DNA from: an uncultured Gemmatimonadota bacterium
Lineage (GTDB): Bacteria > Gemmatimonadota > Gemmatimonadetes > Gemmatimonadales > GWC2-71-9
Assembly (NCBI GenBank): GCA_946479805.1
Contig: CAMLHP010000089.1
Span: forward strand, 1 to 8,833
Length of the DNA: 8,833 nt
Direction of reading: 5' to 3'
Made by a program: the position numbers and the translations under genes. Below are positions 1-6,336 of the stretch, piece after piece; the stretch's first letter is position 1, and each line of letters starts with the position of its first letter. The notes beneath the pieces are model-generated. The model did not search any database. It was not told where the DNA came from and saw nothing but the letters and a program-made list of their open reading frames with translations.

Positions 1-54
1 GCGTTGCGCATGGGCGTGAACCTCTACGCCTACGCGGTGGGGTACGGCGGGTGA
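1..54 (+). CDS. C-terminal end of an upstream gene, possibly a DUF4159-family protein (partial)
   Basis: Only the last 17 codons and the TGA stop (52-54) are inside the window; the tail reads ALRMGVNLYAYAVGYGG. The frame is accepted because its stop overlaps the GTG start of the next gene by four bases (GTGA), the same junction type seen between the other genes here. A 'lk(m/l)GVNl..Ya' ending is reminiscent of DUF4159 proteins, which often sit directly before DUF4175-type genes in MoxR/DUF58/BatA-like envelope operons. That family assignment is inference from a very short peptide plus context; the existence of a coding tail is better supported than its identity. Confidence 0.55.
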   Translation, partial: ALRMGVNLYAYAVGYGG

Positions 55-3000
55 CTGGCGCTACCCGTGCGGAGCTGGGGCAGCTGGCGCGCCCGCTGTC
101 CACCCGGAGCGGCGTGGCCGGCTGGGCGCTGGCGCTGGGGCTGGCGCTGCTGGTGCTGGGCGCGGCGGCATGGGGAGCGAGACTGGGCTGGTTCGTGGCG
201 CCATCGTGGGTGCCCGCCGCATGGCTCCTGGCAGGAGTCCTGGTGATACTCGCGCTGGGCCGCGCCCGGAGGCGGGGCGCAGCCCTGTCGCCCTCGGGAG
301 TTGCCAACTGGCTCGAGAAGGCCGGAGCGTGGCGGCTCGGTTCGCTGACCGCGTTGCTGGACTCGGCGGCGCCGGGCACCAGCGAAAGCCTCCGGGGTCT
401 CGCCGATGGGGCCCGCGCAGATGAGCTTCGACGGCATGGCGCCACCGCCCTCGAACCGGTGGCCCGCCCGCTGGGTGTGCGACTGCTCAGAAGCCTGGGG
501 GTACTGCTGGTGGGTTGCCTTCTGCTGGGCAGCGCCCAGCCGTGGCGCGGGCCCGCAATGGCGCTCTGGAATCCTGCCCGCGCGCTTCGTGATGCGGCGC
601 AGCCGGTCAGGCTCTCGGCCAGCGCGGACGCGATCGATCGCGGCGGCTCGGTGCGGCTCAGGATAGAGGCACCCGGCCGGCGCGACGCAGTTCTCTGGAC
701 CCGCGCTACCGGCGAGGCCTGGACGCCGATGGCGATTCCGCTCGACTCGACCGGTGTCGCCGAGCGCGAATTCGCTGACCTCAGGGCCGACCTCCACGCC
801 CGCGCCACCAGCCTGGGCCGTTCTTCCGACACGCTCCACGTCCGGGTGCGGCTGCCAGCATTTCTCGGCTCGCTGCTCGTTACCGCGCGCTACCCGCGCT
901 ATCTCGGCCTCGAGGACGAGCCGATTCCCACCACCGGCGACACCATTCTCCTGCCGGCCGGAACCCGGCTCGATACCCGCGGCGAAGCCACGACCGCGCT
1001 GCAGGACGCGAGGTGGCTGCGCGAGTCGAATTCCGATGCGCTCACGGTTGACGGTACCGGGTTCAGCGGGAGTTTCCGGCCAGCCGCCAGCGGCGTTTAC
1101 CTGCTGCAGCTCACCACTGCGTCAGGCACACCGCTGGGAGGCGATTCGGTGCAGTTGCCGCTCCGCCTGGTCCCCGATAGCGCACCCTCGGTTGCGCTTC
1201 CCGTTCCCGGCGCCGATACGGTCGCGCCACTCTCGATGCGGCTGCCGCTGGTGGTGGATGCCAGCGACGACTATGGAATCTCGGCGCTCTACATCGAGGC
1301 GCGAAGGAACGGCTCCGGCGCAGTGACCCGCCTGCCGCTCGCGTTCGACGGACGGCCCGAGCACGCGATTGTGGGACACGAGCTGGTGCTCGATGGCTTC
1401 CAGCTCCGGCCTGGTGATACCCTGCGCTACCGCGCGGTGGTGGTGGACAATTCTCCGGCCGCGCACACGGGGCGCTCGCGCGAGTACCTGCTGCGGGTTC
1501 CCACCGAGGGAGACCTCCGGAATGCGCGGCGCGAGGCCATGTCTGAAATCGCCAGCCGGCTCGACTCGCTCGCTGACCAGAGCCGCGATGTCGCGCGCAC
1601 CACCGAGGACCTTTCCCGCGAGCAGCCCCGCAACAGCAACAGCGCCGGTGGCAAGTCGGACACGTCGCTCAGCTTCGAGCAGGCCCAGCGCGCCGAAGCC
1701 GCCGCCCAGGCCACTGAGCAGCTAATGGAAGAAGCGGAACAGCTCCAGGAAGCGGTGCGGCAGCTGGAGGAGGCCGTCGAGCGGGCCGGGCTCGATGATC
1801 CCGCTTTCCGCCAGCGGCTGGAGGAAGTTCGCCAGCAACTTGAGAAGGCTCTCACTCCCGAACTCAGGGAGAAGCTCGCCGAGCTGCAGCAGGCGCTGCG
1901 CCAGCTGGATGCACAGCAGGCCCGGCAGTCGCTCGAGGAACTGGCGGAGGCACAGCAGCAGTTGCGTGAGGCACTGGAGCGGAGCAGGGAGTTGTTCGAG
2001 CGCGCGGCGCTGGAAGGTGAGATGACAGCGCTCGCCGAGGAGGCGAAGCAGCTGGCGGAGGCGCAGGCAGAGTGGAACAAGGATGCCGCGAGCGCTGATT
2101 CCGCAGCCGCAGCCGCGCGGGAGGAGGCTCTGGCGGAGCGCGCCGACTCGCTCGCGGCGGACCTGCGCGAGGCTGCTGCAGCGGACGCTGCCAGGCCGGC
2201 GCAGGAAGAGTTGAGCCAGGCTTCGGACCGGGCGTCACAGGCAGCGCAGAAGATGCAGGAGGCGTCGGAGCAGATGCGGGCCGGCAACCGCCAGGGAGCG
2301 ACCCAGTCCGGAAAGCAGGCCGAGCAGATGCTGCAGCCGCTCGGCGCCCAGCTGAACGAGGCGCGCGAGGGCATGCAGGACGAATGGCGCGAGGAAGTGC
2401 TTGCGGCGCTCGACCTCGCACTTGCCGAGACCAGCCGGCTTACCCAGCGGCAACTGCAACTGGGCCGGGAGATCTCCGCAGGTGCCATCGCTGCCGACAC
2501 TCGCGCCACCCAGGGCGCGGTGGAGGACGGAGTGACGCGGGTGCTGGAGCAGATGCAGGCGACCGCCGGCCGCAACGCGCTGGTCTCCTCCCGCATCCTG
2601 CCGGCGCTGGCCGTTGCGCAGCAGGAGATGGGGCGTGCCCGGGATGCGCTCGCCAGCGCAGTTCCTGACAGCCGTACCGCAGTCCAGCATGCCGGCGGAG
2701 CGGTGGACGCGCTGACGGTTGCGGCTTACTACATGGTTCGCTCGCGCGACGATGTTGCCGGCTCCGGCTCGGGATCCGGGATGCAGGAGGCCATGCAGCG
2801 GATGAGCCAGCTGGCCGGGCAGCAGGGCCAGGCGGGACAGCAGGCTGCTTCGCTCCTGCCGATGGCCGGCGCGGGACAGGGACAGCTGGGCCAGCAGCTG
2901 GCCCAGGCCGCTGCGGCCCAGCGCGCAGTGGCCGAGCAGCTCGAGAGACTGCGCGCGCAAGGCGGAATGCCATCGGCCGGTGCGCTGGCGGACGAGGCCC

Positions 3001-3314
3001 GCGAACTGGCCCGCGAGCTGGAGAGCGGCAGGCTGTCGCAGCAGACAGTCGAGCGCCAGCAGCGCCTGTTCCGCCGGATGCTCGATGCCGGCCGCACCCT
3101 CGAGGGCCAGGAGCGCGACGACCAGAAGGAGCGCCAGAGCACCACGGCAAAGCCGGGAGAGATCCTGTTGCCGCCCGCACTTCGCGAACGGCTGCTTCGC
3201 GACGGGGACCGGCCCAGGCTCCCCGACTGGGACGAGCTTCAGCGACTGTCGCCAGCTGAGCGCCGTCTTGTGGTGGACTACTTCCGGCTGCTGGCGGAGC
3301 CTGCCGCGCCATGA
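51..3314 (+). CDS. DUF4175-type membrane-anchored coiled-coil protein
   Basis: This 1087-residue protein has unknown biochemical function and probably works at the cell envelope. Three hydrophobic helices lie near the N-terminus (about residues 23-43, 53-70 and 143-163), so the rest is probably extracytoplasmic. Residues about 185-485 look like beta-sandwich modules, with Y281-PRYLGLEDE and the DASDDYGI segment (403-410) resembling conserved spots of DUF4175 proteins. Residues about 490-770 form a long Gln/Glu/Ala/Arg coiled coil. After that come a helical segment, an SGSGSGM linker (about 905), a Gln/Gly/Ala-rich stretch, and a C-terminal segment (SPAERRLVVDYFRLLAE) typical of the family tail. 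It is longer than the alphaproteobacterial DUF4175 proteins I recall (about 850 residues). The GTG at 51 is chosen because it overlaps the upstream stop (GTGA), has a G-rich stretch before it and precedes the first membrane helix. Its stop overlaps the TPR gene start (ATGA). The family call is by recognition, not search. Confidence 0.85.
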   Translation: MTGATRAELGQLARPLSTRSGVAGWALALGLALLVLGAAAWGARLGWFVAPSWVPAAWLLAGVLVILALGRARRRGAALSPSGVANWLEKAGAWRLGSLTALLDSAAPGTSESLRGLADGARADELRRHGATALEPVARPLGVRLLRSLGVLLVGCLLLGSAQPWRGPAMALWNPARALRDAAQPVRLSASADAIDRGGSVRLRIEAPGRRDAVLWTRATGEAWTPMAIPLDSTGVAEREFADLRADLHARATSLGRSSDTLHVRVRLPAFLGSLLVTARYPRYLGLEDEPIPTTGDTILLPAGTRLDTRGEATTALQDARWLRESNSDALTVDGTGFSGSFRPAASGVYLLQLTTASGTPLGGDSVQLPLRLVPDSAPSVALPVPGADTVAPLSMRLPLVVDASDDYGISALYIEARRNGSGAVTRLPLAFDGRPEHAIVGHELVLDGFQLRPGDTLRYRAVVVDNSPAAHTGRSREYLLRVPTEGDLRNARREAMSEIASRLDSLADQSRDVARTTEDLSREQPRNSNSAGGKSDTSLSFEQAQRAEAAAQATEQLMEEAEQLQEAVRQLEEAVERAGLDDPAFRQRLEEVRQQLEKALTPELREKLAELQQALRQLDAQQARQSLEELAEAQQQLREALERSRELFERAALEGEMTALAEEAKQLAEAQAEWNKDAASADSAAAAAREEALAERADSLAADLREAAAADAARPAQEELSQASDRASQAAQKMQEASEQMRAGNRQGATQSGKQAEQMLQPLGAQLNEAREGMQDEWREEVLAALDLALAETSRLTQRQLQLGREISAGAIAADTRATQGAVEDGVTRVLEQMQATAGRNALVSSRILPALAVAQQEMGRARDALASAVPDSRTAVQHAGGAVDALTVAAYYMVRSRDDVAGSGSGSGMQEAMQRMSQLAGQQGQAGQQAASLLPMAGAGQGQLGQQLAQAAAAQRAVAEQLERLRAQGGMPSAGALADEARELARELESGRLSQQTVERQQRLFRRMLDAGRTLEGQERDDQKERQSTTAKPGEILLPPALRERLLRDGDRPRLPDWDELQRLSPAERRLVVDYFRLLAEPAAP

Positions 3315-5047
3315 GCCGCGCTCTGCTGCCGGTGATACTGACTGCGCTGGCGTTGCTGGCCGGTGCCGCGCCGCTCCCGGCCCAGCGGCAGCAGCTGCCG
3401 GATGCGTTGGGGGCGGCGCTCGATGCCGAGCGCCGGGGCGATTTTGCCGCGGCTGTGGCCGCGTATCAGCAGGCGCTGGGTTCCAATCCGGGCGACGCCA
3501 CGGCTCTGCTGGGGCTGGAACGATCGCTCGAGCCGCTCAACCGCAGTGCGGAGATGCTGGTTCCAGCGCAGGCCGCGGTATCGCGCGCACCTGGTCCGGC
3601 TGCCTACAGCGCGCTGATTCGTGCCTGGGTACATCATCGCAACATGGACAGCGCGCGGGCGGCAACCAGCGGCTGGGCCAGGCTGGCCCAGGGCGAGGCT
3701 GCTCCTTACCGCGAGCTGGTGCAGGCACTGGTCCGCACCCGCCAGCGTGCCGAGGCGAAGCGCGCCGTCGAGTGGGGCAGGGCAGAGCTCCGCAAAGAGG
3801 GCGCAATGGCATACGACATGGCGCAGCTCCGCGCCAGCGAGGGAGACTGGGCGGGCGCGACTCGCGAGTGGCTGGCGGCGGCTCGCGAGCTTCCCGGATA
3901 TCGCCTGACTGCGCTCGCGGCGCTGGCACCAGTGCCCGTTGCGCAGCGCCAGAATGTGCGAACTGTGCTGAATAGCGAGCGCACGCTGGAAGCGCGCGAG
4001 TTGGAGGCGGGCCTGCTGGCGCGCTGGGGCGACCCCGACGAAGCAGTTAAGGTGCTGATCGCGGCGCTGCCGCAGGACCGGGTTCGCGCGTCGGAGGCGC
4101 TGCGCAGCTTTGCCACCGGGCTCCAGGCTCGCCCCGACGCGGCGCGCGCCCGGGGCGCGGCGCTGGAGGAACTGGCCCGCCGCAACACTGGTGACGCCGC
4201 CGCCCGCGCCCGGGTCGAGGCAGCGCAGGCATACCAACAAGCCGGAGACCAGGCCGGTGCCCGGCGCGTGCTTTCGGCGATGCCGTCCGGAGGGAGCGGA
4301 AGGGCTGCCGCGAGCGCGGCATCTACGCTGATTGGTGTACTGCTGGCGGAGGAGAAGCCGGAAGAAGCCGAAAAGGAACTTCAAAAGCTGCGCGACAGGC
4401 TGCCGGCGGATGAGTGGCAGGCACTTCGCCGCGACCTGGCAATGGGCTGGGCCCGTGCCGGCAACCTCGACCACGCCGAAGCAAGCGTTGCGATGGACAG
4501 CACTGTTGAGGGGCTCGCTCTCAGGGGGCGCCTCGCCATCTTTCGGGGCAACCTGACCGATGCGGTGGACCTCTTTCGGGCGGCGGGGCCCTACGCGGGT
4601 TCGCGCGAAGAGGCCGCTGGACGAACTGCGCTGCTTGCCCTGATCCAGCCGATTGCGGCAGACACGCTTCCCGCACTGGGGGCCGCGCTGCTGGCGCTGG
4701 AACAGGGCGACTCAGCCAGGGGAGCTGCTGCCATGGAGCAGGTTGGCCGGGCGCTCCCAGCTGCCGAAGGCGGCGCTGGCGTGACGCTGCTGGCAGGCTC
4801 GATCCGCGCAGCGATGGGAAATTCCGCCGACGCCGAGGCGCTCCTGAGAAAGGCCGCGTCTTCCGGAGTTGCCGCGACCGCACCGGCAGCCGAGCTGGAG
4901 CTGGCTCGGCTGATGATCTCGCAGCGGAGGTCCACCGAGGCTGTAAGCCTGCTGGAGCACCTGATACTCACATGGCCACAGAGCGCGACCGTGCCGGAAG
5001 CACGCCGCGCGCTGGATGAGGCGAAGGGAGCAGTGCCACCTACATGA
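3311..5047 (+). CDS. exported TPR-like repeat protein
   Basis: This 578-residue protein probably acts as an extracytoplasmic protein-protein interaction scaffold. The N-terminus is a Sec-type signal peptide: SR at positions 2-3, a hydrophobic core to about residue 20, and a plausible signal peptidase I site after PLPA (residue 24). There is no lipobox cysteine. The first repeat (about 32-63) is a good TPR, with the signature GDFAAAVAAYQQAL followed by NPGDATAL. Weaker helical-repeat units follow, for example about 175-200 (EGDWAGATREWLAAA), about 352-396, and a C-terminal one at about 526-572 (RRSTEAVSLLEHLI then WPQSATVPEARRAL). The middle is alanine-rich and the repeats are degenerate, so a profile search may find only a few. 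The ATG at 3311 overlaps the previous stop (ATGA), with GGAG at 3296-3299 upstream as a somewhat distant ribosome binding site. The position after a DUF4175-type gene fits the TPR proteins that accompany BatA-like envelope operons; its partner is not known. Confidence 0.85.
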   Translation: MSRALLPVILTALALLAGAAPLPAQRQQLPDALGAALDAERRGDFAAAVAAYQQALGSNPGDATALLGLERSLEPLNRSAEMLVPAQAAVSRAPGPAAYSALIRAWVHHRNMDSARAATSGWARLAQGEAAPYRELVQALVRTRQRAEAKRAVEWGRAELRKEGAMAYDMAQLRASEGDWAGATREWLAAARELPGYRLTALAALAPVPVAQRQNVRTVLNSERTLEARELEAGLLARWGDPDEAVKVLIAALPQDRVRASEALRSFATGLQARPDAARARGAALEELARRNTGDAAARARVEAAQAYQQAGDQAGARRVLSAMPSGGSGRAAASAASTLIGVLLAEEKPEEAEKELQKLRDRLPADEWQALRRDLAMGWARAGNLDHAEASVAMDSTVEGLALRGRLAIFRGNLTDAVDLFRAAGPYAGSREEAAGRTALLALIQPIAADTLPALGAALLALEQGDSARGAAAMEQVGRALPAAEGGAGVTLLAGSIRAAMGNSADAEALLRKAASSGVAATAPAAELELARLMISQRRSTEAVSLLEHLILTWPQSATVPEARRALDEAKGAVPPT

Positions 5048-6336
5048 AACGACGCCACTTCGTTGGCACGACTGCTGCCGCTGCCGCAGCGCTGGCCCTG
5101 CCTGCGCCGCTCCGCGCGCTGGGCGGGCGTCGCGCGCCGTGGCTGCTGGCGCCCATGGACGATGCCCAGGCGGATCACCTCAAGGCCTACGGCGTTGCGT
5201 TCCGTGCTCTCGAGCGCGGCGAAAAGGTCGAGTGGCTGCTCAACTACCGGAACGGATCATTCCTGCTTCCAGGTGATGCCGCGACGGTGCGCGACGCGGC
5301 GCTTGCCGGCGTCACGGTGCAGGACACCGACGCTGGCAGGGTGACCAGCATCAGGGCCGAGATCGAGCAGGCCAACATGGACGCGGTACCGCTGGAGAAG
5401 GCGCCCAGGGTGGCCATATACTCGCCTCCCAACGCGGCGCCCTGGGACGACGCGGTGACCATGGCGCTGGAATATGCCGGGGTGAAGTACCAGAAGGTCT
5501 GGGATCCCGAAGTGATTCAGGGCCGGCTCTCGGATTACGACTGGCTGCACCTGCACCACGAGGATTTCACCGGGCAGTATTCGAAGTTCGTGCTCAACTA
5601 CTCCGGTGCTCCGTGGCTCACCGAGATGATGGATCGAAACAAGTCGATGGCCGGCCAGCTCGGCTTTCCATCGGTGCCGGCCGAGAAGCGTGCGGTCGCG
5701 CAGCGAATTGCCAGCTTCGTGGAGCAGGGCGGATTCCTCTTCGCCATGTGCACCGCCACCGAGACCATCGACCTGGCGCTGGCCTCGGCCGGCACCGACA
5801 TCGCCGCCAGCTTCGCGGACGGCACCCCGATGGCGGCCGATGCGAACGCCCGGATGGACTGGACGCGTTCCCTGGCGTTCGAGAACGCCCGGCTGGAGCA
5901 GAGCCCCACCATGGCGGTGTTCTCGGACATCGACGGTCACCAGGTCAACTCACCCGACCGGCGCCAGCAGCTGGGCGCGTTCACCCTGTTCGACTTCAGC
6001 GCCAAGATCGACCCGGTGCCCACCATGCTGGTGCAGAACCACCGCCAGGTGATACCCGATTTCTACGGCCTTACCACGTCGTTCAGCCGGCGCACTCTCA
6101 AGCCGGGTGTGACCGTGATGGCCGAGGAACCGGGGGCGCCATGGGTCAAGTACATCCGGGGAGAGCGGGGCGAGGGCACCTGGACCTTCTATGGCGGTCA
6201 CGACCCTGAGGATCCGCAGCACCAGATCGGTGACGCGCCCACTGACCTCGCGCTGCACCCACATTCACCGGGATACCGGCTCATCCTGAACAACGTGCTC
6301 TTTCCGGCGGCCAAGAAGAAGGAACTCAAGACCTGA
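5044..6336 (+). CDS. Tat-exported protein of unknown function (family often labelled 'asparagine synthetase B')
   Basis: This 430-residue protein begins with a twin-arginine signal: K2-R3-R4-H5-F6-V7, an alanine-rich core, and a likely cleavage site after LRA (residue 25). Export in folded form, perhaps with a bound cofactor, is inferred. From recall, near-identical sequence blocks occur in Bacteroidota proteins deposited as 'asparagine synthetase B'. These blocks are YDWLHLHHEDFTGQY (around 165-180), GGFLFAMCTATE (229-240), FTLFDFSAKIDPVPTML, TFYGGHDPEDPQHQ (381-394) and SPGYRLILNNVLFPAAKKK at the C-terminus. That label is not supported: there is no N-terminal cysteine nucleophile and no SGGxDS pyrophosphatase loop. 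Alternating beta-alpha segments (RVAIYSP, DDAVTMALEYAGV) and the GGFLFAMC turn suggest a class I glutamine amidotransferase-like/ThuA-like fold, which is inference. C236 and the clusters H169/H171/H172/E173/D174 and H386/D387/E389/D390/H393 are candidate functional residues. The ATG overlaps the TPR gene stop (ATGA), with AAGGGAG at 5024-5030 upstream. Confidence 0.85.
   Translation: MKRRHFVGTTAAAAAALALPAPLRALGGRRAPWLLAPMDDAQADHLKAYGVAFRALERGEKVEWLLNYRNGSFLLPGDAATVRDAALAGVTVQDTDAGRVTSIRAEIEQANMDAVPLEKAPRVAIYSPPNAAPWDDAVTMALEYAGVKYQKVWDPEVIQGRLSDYDWLHLHHEDFTGQYSKFVLNYSGAPWLTEMMDRNKSMAGQLGFPSVPAEKRAVAQRIASFVEQGGFLFAMCTATETIDLALASAGTDIAASFADGTPMAADANARMDWTRSLAFENARLEQSPTMAVFSDIDGHQVNSPDRRQQLGAFTLFDFSAKIDPVPTMLVQNHRQVIPDFYGLTTSFSRRTLKPGVTVMAEEPGAPWVKYIRGERGEGTWTFYGGHDPEDPQHQIGDAPTDLALHPHSPGYRLILNNVLFPAAKKKELKT
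6319..6324 (+). promoter_or_regulatory. Shine-Dalgarno sequence supporting a CTG start of the helicase gene
   Basis: AAGGAA lies inside the last codons of the preceding gene and ends eight bases before CTG at 6333-6335. That CTG overlaps the preceding TGA stop (CTGA, 6333-6336). The next in-frame conventional start, GTG at 6357, has no purine-rich stretch in the 15 or so bases before it. The site therefore favours CTG as the initiation codon, although the GAAG-rich run also encodes the lysine-rich end of the upstream protein and could be coincidental. Confidence 0.5.

Noticed and set aside
1427..2596. 389-codon open frame on the minus strand, Ser/Ala/Cys-rich
   Set aside because: It is antisense to the coiled-coil region of the DUF4175-type gene. 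Its composition (runs of S, A, R, C) is what the complement of GC-rich Gln/Ala/Glu codons produces, and it shows no recognisable domain.
2760..2960. Possible tandem DNA repeat or CRISPR-like array in the Gln/Gly-rich stretch
   Set aside because: Repetition is at the amino-acid level (GSGSG, GQQGQ) with irregular spacing. There are no repeated DNA units separated by unique spacers anywhere in the window.
3278..4474. 398-codon open frame on the minus strand
   Set aside because: It is antisense to the TPR gene, whose signal peptide, repeat signature and operon overlap make it the real gene. The antisense product has no recognisable motif.
5257..5940. 227-codon minus-strand frame opposite the Tat-exported gene
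   Set aside because: The plus-strand frame encodes a recognisable conserved family across the same stretch; the minus frame is a high-GC shadow.
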